A stretch of DNA of 64,000 nt from Pseudopyrenochaeta lycopersici (Eukaryota; Ascomycota; Dothideomycetes; Pleosporales; Pseudopyrenochaetaceae): the NCBI GenBank assembly GCA_003313425.1, contig NHZP01000078.1:124001-188000 (forward strand), written 5' to 3'. Of this stretch, positions 41,607 to 51,934 are shown piece by piece (positions within the stretch are counted from its first letter, which is position 1; each line of letters starts with the position of its first letter). Under the pieces are notes generated by a model. The model ran no database searches and was not told where the DNA came from. It saw only the letters and a program-made list of their open reading frames with translations. The position numbers and the translations under genes were made by a program.

Positions 41607-43117
41607 TCCGCGGGCATCATCAGCCTACTCCAGCCAGTCGTCGGGATGTCTAATGTCCTTCCGCCCTACTTTATGACTTGCCGCAGTTCTCACTGTAGTG
41701 CTGGCATTTTTCGCTCTTGATAACGTAGTGAGATGATCAACCTGATACAAGAAATGAGCGATCAAGCTGCGAATTGTCTTACAGTTTATGTGAGGAACTC
41801 ATCATGATTTTATTGGCTCTCCTGGCCCTGTGAGATTCTTGGCCTAGAGTTGTCCTTGGAGCCACCTTGTCCGAAGACGAACGTTTGGCCAGGGTAGCGT
41901 CCCTATTCGAGTCGCACGTGTTCAAAAGCCTGCCAAATTCAAAGCGGGTATCCTACCGCATACGCTCGCATAGATCGTATAATGGGCTGACGCACCGCAC
42001 AAGCTCTGAGTTCAATGTAGGTAGTGATACAACAAGCATCGTGTAGCCACTCAAGCATACATGGTCTAGAGTGTCCGTAATTTCATTCCATTCCGTTCCT
42101 TCACACGAATTGAGCTTACCCAAGAACGTGTTCGTGACTATTGAAGCATTACGACCGTCTGTCGTGACAGTCCAGACCGTACTCACACAGATCCGAATAG
42201 ACGATCAGGATGGGATGAAGGTTGTGGACTGCGGCACAGCCATGGCTTCAGTCCTAATGTCAGATAAAATGCTGAAATACGCTTAGCCGAAATTGATAAT
42301 TGCGATGATGGATTGTGTGTGTTGATCATGATTGTATCGATTGTTGAGTTCTGTCTCCTGCTTTCTTCTATAGCTCCTCTGCTTCCGTGGACTAGTAATA
42401 GTTATCGGTCCTACTATTTATCGCCCTTTCCTATGCAGTACTTCTGAGCTTCTCCCTACACCTGACACCTAGATGCTCATCTGATCTCGCTTTACCATGC
42501 GTACAAAGTCTCTCCCACTTTGGCTTACTTAGCACCAGTTGTCGTGTCATAAGTCAGCCGTGTAACGGGCAAAGCGGGAATGCCAGGTGCAGTCAAGGTG
42601 ATCCACAGACATCTGACGCATCACTTCCAGACGTAAATAAGCCAGATGAACAGCAGCATAATGCGTCGTTGACTTGACATCTAGGGGCAATGCTGCAAAG
42701 ATTCACATGTCACATGATGGCAGGATGATCGAAGACATCTCTAGAGCGTTGAATTGCTTACAGATAAGCAGCTAAGGATTTCAGGAACAGGTGGCAGCGA
42801 GGAAAGATAACGACGCCAACCAAGTCATCTGGATCCGGACTTACTTGCCCCTTTTGCGCCCACCGTAGCGCTATCAGATATAGGCTGATGTGAGAGACAA
42901 AGCTGAGACGTACTATGTGGACCTCACTCAGAGCCAGGAGGGATTAAACTTCCCCTGCAGGGATACAACCATGCGGACTGTGGGCGTGGTGTGAGGCACG
43001 ATCGACTTGGTGGGTGGCTATGTTATCGACTAGGCATGATCGAGTTGCCAAGACGGTGAAGAAAGCCTGAGGAGAGGCTTTTGGGAGGCATCTGCTGTGG
43101 CAAAGGGACAAGTTTGC
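41607..43117. other. Gene-free intergenic segment
   Basis: No coding sequence, repeat or RNA gene was recognised on either strand in about 1.5 kb. Confidence 0.4.
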
Positions 43118-43213
43118 TGACGTCAATCATTCTGCTGCCTGTTAACATCGCCCGGAATTGTGGTCCCGTTGTTTGAGTGAGGCGACCAAGGGGCCTTGAG
43201 CAGTACTATAAAG
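43118..43213 (+). promoter_or_regulatory. CRE palindrome and TATA box of the deoxyribosyltransferase-like gene
   Basis: TGACGTCA at 43118-43125 and TATAAAG at 43207-43213, about 145 bp before the chosen ATG. Binding by an Atf/CREB-type bZIP factor is an inference from the motif. Confidence 0.45.
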
Positions 43214-43358
43214 AGCCTCGACAACAGTCCTATACAGTACCATCCAAACTCTTTGCTTGCTTGGAAAGCTCCTAACTTTCATCTTGTCTCAAGGATCGCA
43301 CCGTACTTTGTACCGACCCCGTCGTCTCCGCCCGCAACAACTTGCCGGCCCTACCGCA

Positions 43359-44264
43359 ATGGACAACACGATGACGTCCGTGTGCTTCAGGGAGAATACA
43401 TGCAACACCAGCCCAACGAAGGCGACCACAATGTCTCCAGAGGATCGTTTTCCGAATGTGACTGCCGGAGACCCAGTATCGGCCAAATGCCCAACATGGA
43501 AGGGCTCAGGATCTGTTGAATCGACGGAGCCCGACGCAGAGCAATCTACATCGCCTAAATCCGGAGCCGTGGACATCAACCAAGCAGTGTTCGACAAGTA
43601 TCATCAACTCCCCGACCCGCCATCTCCTCTCCCAGTACCTCATCGCGACTTTGTGCACTGCATGCCCCCGGAGCCCCCTACGTATCGCAAATTCTCTATC
43701 TTTACCGCAGGAAGCATCGAAATGGGCAAAGCCGTACAATGGCAACCGCTAATGGTTCAGATGCTCGGCCACCTACCCATAACCGTAAACAATCCGCGTA
43801 GGGGCCACTGGGATCCCGACGTCACCCCAGAAGCCAAGGACGAAGCTTTCCGACGACAAGTAGAGTGGGAGCTAGGCGCAATGGAGCAGGCAGATGTAAT
43901 TTGTTTCTTCTTCGACGTCAACACGTTGAGTCCCGTGACGATGCTGGAGCTGGGGCTCTGGGCGGCTTCAGACAAGGTGGTTGTGTGCTGTGATCCGCGG
44001 TTCTGGCGAGGGGGAAATGTGCACATTGTCTGTAAACGGTATGGGATTCCTCTAGTGGAGAACTTTGAGGAGTTGGTGCCGGCGATCGAAAAAATGCTGG
44101 TTCAGAAGGGTATGCAACTTGACGAGCAAGGCGACCTGGTGGGGGCGAATGTGCACACGGAGAAGTCAAAGCCAGTCAAAAAGTCCATTCTGGAGAAGGA
44201 GAATACCGATTTGCTGAAGCAGGTTGCAGACATGCAGGCACAGCTGATGCAGTTGAGTGGATGA
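43359..44264 (+). CDS. Nucleoside 2-deoxyribosyltransferase-like protein
   Basis: 301 codons, no intron. After a disordered, Ser/Thr/Pro-rich 110-residue leader comes the fold signature FTAGSIEMGKAVQW (about 115-128), HWDPD (about 150-154), ADVICFFFD (about 178-186) and SPVTMLELGLWAA, where Glu197 occupies the place of the catalytic nucleophile of the family (usual ELG motif). It ends in a probable coiled coil (about 275-301). The family exchanges or hydrolyses the base of (deoxy)nucleosides and is structurally related to TIR domains. The start is the first ATG with TATA and CRE motifs upstream; two more ATGs follow within 25 codons. The real substrate is unknown. Confidence 0.8.
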   Translation: MDNTMTSVCFRENTCNTSPTKATTMSPEDRFPNVTAGDPVSAKCPTWKGSGSVESTEPDAEQSTSPKSGAVDINQAVFDKYHQLPDPPSPLPVPHRDFVHCMPPEPPTYRKFSIFTAGSIEMGKAVQWQPLMVQMLGHLPITVNNPRRGHWDPDVTPEAKDEAFRRQVEWELGAMEQADVICFFFDVNTLSPVTMLELGLWAASDKVVVCCDPRFWRGGNVHIVCKRYGIPLVENFEELVPAIEKMLVQKGMQLDEQGDLVGANVHTEKSKPVKKSILEKENTDLLKQVADMQAQLMQLSG

Positions 44265-44777
44265 TTGCTCCTCAGCGTCATTGACGATCTGCCAACGAAG
44301 CGCATAGACCTCTAAAAACGGAACGCGGCATGTGCGATTGTTATCAATGTTGTAAGACTAGTAAGCACGAGAGCCTATCCAAACAGCCGTCAATCACGTG
44401 TAAGTTAGTGGTTATAAAAAGCCGATCGAACAAGTCGTTTGTAAGAATTCTCTTCAAGGGCGCCAACGTTCAGGGACCATGATTCTCTTAGATCATGAGA
44501 AGTTAGGTATTCGATAGGCCGATGTGGTCTTTTGGCGTATGAGGGGATATAGAGGTTGTGCGTGACTTTATGGGAGCGTTAATCAGATTTTGTTCTATGT
44601 CACCAGATTCCGTACCTATGATGATGAAGTATATTCGACATAGACTTGTCGTTCTTCAGGCTACTGTAACGCCCAGAGCTACTTAACCATCTACTTGTGC
44701 TTACAAGATGTACGAGACAATCCAACAAAGCTTGAGGTCAAAGGAGACACAGCATTCAAACTCGTAACATTCGTGCA
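44265..44777. other. Convergent intergenic segment
   Basis: Holds the 3' flanks of the deoxyribosyltransferase-like gene and the minus-strand LPMO-like gene. Nothing else seen. Confidence 0.4.
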
Positions 44778-45800
44778 CTACAAATGTACATTAGATTTTG
44801 AGGTAGCAATCACAGCCGGATCCGCTTTCGAGGCACGAGCCGCATAACGTGCGAGGCTTAAGGTCTGGGTCTCAAATGGCTTCCCAAACGCAGAAGCGGA
44901 ATACAAAGCTAGCGGGTCGGCTGTTAGAGCGCTGCGCGATCTGAAATCCGTAACCGCCGAGGGCATTGGGTCCTGCTGGATGAGCGGATGCTCGGTCTGC
45001 TCTGGTGGAATGCTCAGTGCAAGATCAACATCGAGACAAGAGGTATAGTATTCGTCCCTCCCATTGGGGTAAGTAGGGTCTTTCCCAGGCGCGTTCGGCC
45101 ACTGCCACACCCAGTACATTGTGTAAGATTTGTCGACTTGGACGTCGTCAGGTATTGTGACGTCCGTTTCGCACAACAACTCGTGCTCACTCCCAGGTTG
45201 TCTCGGCAGGGGGTTGGGCGTTTGCTCTTTCCGGGTGTCTGCAGCAATTGCGTTATTCCCAAGTTGGTAGCACCTTCCATCGTCGAAGTTCTGAGTGGTA
45301 AGGAGAACACCACGCGCATCACCGCCAGAACCGTCACGGGTCCATTTCAGCACGTCGAGTAGGACCTCTTCTTGGAGAGGCTGTTGGGTGCCAAATACAA
45401 AGACCGTGCCACCTTTCTCCGGCTTGCCCAGCAGGTTCTTTCCGCCATTTGGGATTGTGGCATGTCCGTTCTCTGCATATCGCATTGCGATCATCCCACC
45501 AGGCACGGTCTGCAAGCGAGGATAGTTGACAGTCTGGTGTGCAATGCGCTGAGAGGGATGACAGAGAAGATCTGTGTGAGCCACAAATGGTGGCTGCCGT
45601 TCCAAGGGTGGAATCAACCATACGTCGGCATTTTGATCGAAGTGAGCGACGCCTTTATCTACAAAACCGCGAGGATAGCCGTACCCTGCCATGAAAGATC
45701 CGTTGGACGCAATGTTCGACAGCTGTTCCACCCACGAATGCGCACCAGCCAGCTTGACAAAGACTAACAGTAGGGACGCAATGGCTTGAGAAGGATGCAT
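44778..45800 (-). CDS. Secreted DUF7492-type, LPMO-like protein
   Basis: 340 codons, no intron. Signal peptide MHPSQAIASLLLVFVKLAGA, predicted to be cut so that the mature protein starts with His21 (HSWVEQL). An N-terminal His is the hallmark of the copper-binding brace of lytic polysaccharide monooxygenases. Further family blocks: GYGYPRGFVD, LLCHPSQR, GGMIAMRYAENGHATIP, VLKWTRDGSGGDARGVLLTT, NFDDGRCYQ, and YWVWQWPNAPGKDP ... YYTSCLDVD, with paired Cys likely in disulfides. Fungal proteins of this kind are extracellular; activity on polysaccharide is inferred. The C-terminal 70 residues are low complexity with no visible anchor. Confidence 0.8.
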   Translation of the reverse strand: MHPSQAIASLLLVFVKLAGAHSWVEQLSNIASNGSFMAGYGYPRGFVDKGVAHFDQNADVWLIPPLERQPPFVAHTDLLCHPSQRIAHQTVNYPRLQTVPGGMIAMRYAENGHATIPNGGKNLLGKPEKGGTVFVFGTQQPLQEEVLLDVLKWTRDGSGGDARGVLLTTQNFDDGRCYQLGNNAIAADTRKEQTPNPLPRQPGSEHELLCETDVTIPDDVQVDKSYTMYWVWQWPNAPGKDPTYPNGRDEYYTSCLDVDLALSIPPEQTEHPLIQQDPMPSAVTDFRSRSALTADPLALYSASAFGKPFETQTLSLARYAARASKADPAVIATSKSNVHL

Positions 45801-46262
45801 CGTGTAGAGTCAGCCAACGTGGGTCCACGAGGGAGGCTGGCGGCGTGTGAGTGACAGGATGTACAAACTCTACAGCTATGGCCGCGGCGGCTTTAAGGGC
45901 ACAACATATCCACACTGGTGAGCATGATCAGATTGGAGAATTCTTCCATTGAATGACGTGAATGACCAAGCGGTTGTTCGATATGTTTTCGTGATAGTCG
46001 TCACGTCGGTCATTGTCCACCGTTCGCTATGCCGGACGCTCAGATCGGAAAAGCTGCTGTGAAGGGGTGAGCCGTTAAGTTCAGCGCCACTTGGAGCAGC
46101 ACCATCTGCTTGGAGGTCAGCCGATCCTGTATGAGGACGGACGTTCGCATGAATTTTGCAGCAAGAAGCAGTATAAGCAGTATAAGCAGTATCCTGGGCG
46201 TCCACATCTCTATAGGCATAACGCAACAAATTCATTCAATCCCCAAAGTCTAACCATAAAGG

Positions 46263-46321
<59 letters not shown>

Positions 46322-46439
46322 ATTTATTAACGCCCGGCGGCTGAGCCGAAAGGACTACTATCACTGCTCTACTAATACATTGCCCGCAGTGGGTCCTGTT
46401 CTCCTTCAAGCCCATGCAATACGCCATTCATACCTTATA
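45801..46439. other. Promoter side of the LPMO-like gene with a (CA)n microsatellite
   Basis: 46264-46321 is (CA)n with a single interruption, about 29 units. No gene is seen in the segment. Confidence 0.6.
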
Positions 46440-47371
46440 TTCCTTCATTTAACATTTCTCTTCGATTTCTCGTGGGTTAGTAATGTTGTTAGTAAACTGC
46501 TTGAATGCTTTTCTCTAAGTGTTCAGCGTCCTATCTTCGGCAACTGAAGCGGTGTCTGCTTTCTGTGGCACGAGGTGATATGTTGGTGAGTTGGGTTGGG
46601 TGTTAGTTAGGTAGGTAGTTAGGTGTCCTGATTAGTCTGCCGTTGGTTTGCATCGAGTCGACCTGTGGCTATTGCGAACCGTATCGTTGCTCGGACAGCG
46701 TTCATGTTCGGAGTCCAGTTCTTGTTATCAGCTGTGGTCTTTCCGCCGAGGAAGAAAGATAGATTCCCTCTGCCTGTGTCTGTGCATTGTAGCATCTCTG
46801 TTCGGAGCGTTGTCCATCTTCTGCACCGGAAGAGGAAGTGTTCTACTGTCTCTTGCGCTTGTCCGTATTCACACTGGTCTGTTGACGCAGCATTGATTCG
46901 GTGGAGATATACGTTCAGTCTTGCCATGCCTGTCCTGAGTTGGGCGAGCGTGTTCGCTTCTTTCCATGATAGTTGGTTATAGAGCTGTCGCGTATGTTTG
47001 CCTGGTAATGCTTTGTCTATTCTTTTAGAGTAGCTCCCGACGTTTTCCAGTAACCCCCTAGCGGTGGCACGATGCTTAGCTCGCGCAATGTTAAGGGTGG
47101 TTGATCGCATTCTGGGGAGTTGTGTCTGTGGGGTGACACCCTGTCTCGTTGCCGCTTTTGCCTTCGCCTTAGCAAGCTTTAACAGTGCGTTTTCTTTACT
47201 TGACCGCAGCCATAATACAGTTATCGTGTTTCCATTTCTTTTCAGTGCTCTGATGGATTCATAGGTGCGGCATGTCAGTACAGTTGCTTGCGAAACCGCC
47301 TTTACCTTTTTGCGCACACAAAGATTCTTGGGCCCCACTGCACTAGGACACCCATGCTGTTGTGTGGCCAA
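46440..47371 (-). mobile_element. LINE remnant: RNase H end, Cys/His knuckle and 3' UTR
   Basis: The minus-strand frame from 47371 to 46619 reads ITVLWLRSSKENALLKLAKA (end of an RNase H-like domain), KHTRQLYNQLSWKEANTLAQ, then ETVEHFLFRCRRW, the C-terminal Cys/His region of fungal LINE polyproteins, to a stop at 46619. Downstream 46584-46440 is the 3' end that recurs at 13.3 kb. The reverse transcriptase part is not found upstream, so the copy is 5'-truncated near 47.4-47.6 kb. Confidence 0.75.
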
Positions 47372-50300
47372 TCATCTGCCTTCAGTGTCAACAGCAGAAC
47401 CCCCTCGAACTCCGCAGAATCGCCTTACAGGAACATGGTTGGTTGAAAGGCAGTAAGGACTTGGGGCCGCAAGGGTCAAAAATCTTCGTGGGCCCAAACG
47501 GTGAAGGCGGTTTCGCAAGCAACTGTATGAAGGCTACCGCAGCAGCCATCGGTCACCTTTGCTAACCAATCATGCATACGTACACGGCGAAGAGCATGAG
47601 ATTGATGAACTGAGGGTTTGTTGCTGAAACCAAGCGATCACCCAGTAGCATCCAATGATTCAACGGGGAAGACCGAAAATGCTGACGATCTTCAGACGGG
47701 AATCGTGTTAGGCTGTATCGAGCTTCGTGCCACGTGGCTATATGCACTCGTGCGCAATCGACGAGCGATCATCGAATGCTTACTCGCCTCAAAGCCAAAT
47801 GGCGTTGATCTACAGCGCACCGGGCCGAACGATGAATGGCACTGGATGAGCGATGACAGTCATCCAATTAGCTACCTGGTCAGCACTTGATTGTAGCGGA
47901 ACGACCCGCGCCTAGTGCTGATGGTCATCACATGTGGCGCATTCTAGCGTGTTAATGCTGGTGTTGTGGTTACCCACTTAGAGGATAATGATTATGATCC
48001 CCTCAATACCACGTCAACGACCATCAGCGTTCTACTCACATGGCTAACCTGTCAATGCAAGCACTGTTAGGCATGACCGGTCATGACTCGTGGGTTCCAT
48101 GCTTCATGACGCAAGCAACAAATCATTCATCCTACGCCAGTCCGGTCTCGGCTAAAATAAGCCTTTCCTGACTTCACGAGTTATGAGTCAGTCACGAAAA
48201 TCTCCGGGCTAATCAAACAGCGGCGCCGGAAACTGGGCAATTGACTGCAGAGGGGAGTGTTGGAGGCTCCTTCTCGAATCCTTACAGCTTGCCCACACAT
48301 GTGGCAATGTAATGTTGCTGCTCGTTGTTACTATTACATATTTCGTTTCGAATGTTGAGACGATGGTGCTAAGCCGCAATGGGCTGCCCTCCGCAAGGAT
48401 ATTGCACGCTGCGGCGTGGCGGCTTGCTGCTGCGTGGAAATGGGGCGTTGGCACATCAGCACGCGAAACAAGCAAGTACATCGTGGTGGGTACACAAGGA
48501 CACCAGGTTACGCGGAGCTCTTCGATACTAACTGCTTACCTCCATCACTACAATCGGCCAGTATTTTTGTGCTATCTCTGATCTGCTTATGCCTCCATGT
48601 CAGCTATGGTAAACGTGTCAGGGTTAGCTTCGAATCATCGCTATGCTAGCAGCTGGCACTCCTATATTGATACCCTGCTTATCACCCAAGCCGTTCATCA
48701 TACTTTTGCCTCACGTGGAATTGATTACTTGAGAAAGCTAGTTTTTCGACACGGCGGACAGTAAGCACTGTAATGGAAGCCAGAACTGTGGTGCACAATA
48801 TTGGCACTTGCTTCGCAGATGATATTCTATCAGCATAAGCGTACTGGAGGCCAGTGGCTATAAAGGTGTGGGCGCAGCATGCTCTAAGCCCTCGAATGTG
48901 GTCACACATCGCTACACTCAAGGCTCACTCCCAGCGAGGGATTGCGACGCAACAAGCGACTCAATCCAGCTTCGTCATTTCATACCACAAATTCTGTCCC
49001 AGTTCTCCTATATCGAGCCCGGTGTAACAGCCCGATACCCGGTGAAACAATGCTCTTGTTTTGAACGTCTGAGCGACAACGTGTTGGTGATGCCACAGTG
49101 GGCCGACTCTGCTAACCACAATGTCTGCTGTTGAGACACTAGAGAAATGCCAGGTGCTGCGCTAGCTGATATTAGGGAAGGCCTCGCGCTCCAGGCTTGC
49201 GCGCGAAGTTTCGTGTTCAATTCCGCGTTCAATTCCGCGTTTCCGCTAGCTCCGTGCTTATTTCCGGTCTACATCCTCTGTCCACTTGGTCAGTACCCTA
49301 TAGCCTACATTATGCATGGTACTAACATGCCAGTACGGTTGGCGCCGCTTAGCACCGCATTCGTACTCTTTATACTTAGGCCTATAGTGCTTCTCAGGCT
49401 GTTTTACGAGGCGTGAGAGCTTCATTGAGGCCTTTGAGAGCCGAAGGCTGGCTTTGGGGAAATTCCTCAGCTATCTGGTAAATCTCGTGCGTCTCAGAGC
49501 GTGGTGCGCACACGGTCGCGTCAGCCGCAAGCGCGAGTCATCATGGTCAAGTCCGGAGGTATCATCACATTGGCTTGTACAACCTCTAGTAACGTTAACG
49601 GCTGATACCACCTTCCCTTCGAGCAAGCTTTGCTAATCTCTCTCAGGCAATTGAACGCGTACACGAACAATAAAATCGAGATTCATCTACCTATCCGGGT
49701 TTCGTGCCCTGCATCCACAAAATTTCTTGTGCAACAACTGAGTATAATACGCCGAAATTGCTTGCCCATTCTACGACTGCTTGTTGAGATCTTTGCTGAC
49801 TAGTGGCACGGTTTTGGCGTTGCATTCAAACACAAATCTTGCTCAGAATCACCGACAACTTCGAGAGAATTACTCGGATTGCGCGCGTCGTTGGTAGCTT
49901 GCCCCAACCTTTGCGATATTCTCTAGGGTCATCTACTCTACGTAAGTCCCGATCCAAAGAGCAAGCGGCTTGTTCGCCTCTTCAGCTCTATACCTATACC
50001 TCCCCATTCTTACTGAACAGAAGATCTGCGCCCTGGAAAATGTGCCTGCAGGTCAGCTTAAATCAAAATATCTATCGCTACATGCTAGGCGGGGCTACAG
50101 TATCAACGTCGTACGGGCTGACTACTGAAATAGGTCAATGTCATGATATTCAGCCTTACCCATACGCTGCTCATATTCGTTCTCAATTAGACTACTCACA
50201 GGGTACCTCTCCTTTTTCGCCGCAACTGGATAAGTCCTCAAGGCCTTTTCGGGTCGCTTCTTCTGCTCCTAGCTTATCCACACGGTCACCACCCCACGAG

Positions 50301-51934
50301 GTAAGAGTAAGTTCAATACCTTTGTCACCCTATTTGTACTATACACTAACTGTCGTGCCCGGCGCCTTTGCTAGAATATAAATCGCAGCATCGGCTGAGA
50401 GCATTTGTGGCTGTCAACTTAGGTGAGCGATTCACAAGGCTGTACAATCCTCGCCAGGCCGTGCTCAAGCAGGGCGTGGAGGCGTTGACCCCGCTTCTGC
50501 AGCTCGATTTCCGCTAATCCGACTCTCGCAGGGATCAGTCCGATTATGCCCAACAGATGTTCCGCATCTATTGACAGTCAGTAAGTGATCGCTCCGTTTA
50601 TTGCGGTTAAGTATGGCGACACTCAAAGGTTGACAGCACCATGGATTCAATCTGGGGCTTCCCAGATTGGCCGCTTGCTGTGACACTGACATCCTTAAAT
50701 TCAAGAGTAATCGCCGCCTAAGCGTGTGCCATTCATTCAAACTTCTCGCAGCGTCGACCAATGGCTGAAACATGACCAGAAACTGACATTCCAAACACTG
50801 AGGCAACCGACGTCTTCGATGCTGTCGAATGGCAACCTTCGCTCTACCATCCTACCTCTGTCGAGCTGAATCAAGATCCTCGAGGTCCACAAGAGACAGT
50901 AAGTCCTATATGGCCCTCGATGATCATCCGAGATGTATCAAGACTGCGGGGACAAGCTTGAAGTCTGACTGACTAGTCCCTAGATCTCGTCTATCAACTT
51001 CGGATGCCGCTGAGGCGCGTATCTACAATCCGTTGTGTCCCATAAAAGTATGTGTCCGTGGATCTCGCTAACGCCAATCAGGCTCCAAATCTTTGCAGCA
51101 TGCGATCTATACAAGGGACGCACCGACCAACGTCGAAGAAGACGCTAGCCGGCAGCTAAGTAGCTTCAAGCGCACTCCGACTCTTAGATGTCTCGCGGAT
51201 TTGAATGCTCATACGCGACATTGAGTTCCCCTGCTCGCAATCGCAACGTCATCTGCTGACATCTGTCTCGTAGCGCCCTGGCACCGAATCAAGCTAGCGG
51301 TTGGCCTGGCTCTTGAGATCTACTGCGCGAAGGACCATCAGGTAAGCGGTCTTTCATCGTGCCTACTGGGGTAAGCACAATCGGCAAAGTCTTCAGCAAA
51401 TCGCTGTGCCATTCTCCGGTCCCAACCCAGGATTCTTCATATCACCTCTTGGCGGCCGCTGACGTTAACACAGAACGCCATACTACAAAATCGATTATAC
51501 GACTAGTGGCCTAAGCGTAAACGTGGAAAAGAGGGGCCAAGCCGCCTTGCTGTGGGGGGGGGGGGGGAAATCCGCCGAACGGTGATGGCTTGCCAACGCA
51601 TGCATATGCATACCATGTCTAGCGCGCGGACCGCGCCTCCCGGCACCACCCTGCATATCTCCGAGTCAGTGTTATGCAGGCAGTCCACATACATCGTGTC
51701 TGCTGCCGAGTCCAACCCTGGCCCGTGTCATGCAATTGCACGGGCGCCGCCATCATCCGCTGCCTGTCAGTCCTCTTCGGGCCAGCGTCCCTTAGGCCGG
51801 TACTTCACAATTGAACTCAGATCCCGAAACTTCAACGAACACAGCGGGATGATTCTGTACCAACAGTCAAGAGCAAGTCGCCTCGCGCAAGTGACTGCGC
51901 TTGTGAAGGCCGCAGGTGGCCTAATCAACTCTGC
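47372..51934. other. 4.5-kb segment without a recognisable gene
   Basis: Open frames here (for example 49803-50381, 192 codons from a GTG) have no recognisable domain. Between 50820 and 51350 there are intron-like signals (GTAAGTCC at 50899; GTATGTGT ... GCTAACGCC ... CAG at about 51049-51083) and a coding-like stretch (APWHRIKLAVGLALEIY, about 51270-51320), suggesting a decayed, unidentified gene. A run of 14 G lies at 51554-51567. Confidence 0.35.

Noticed and set aside
49803..50381. 192-codon plus-strand open frame.
   Set aside because: It starts with GTG, has no recognisable domain, and no splice or promoter context supports it.
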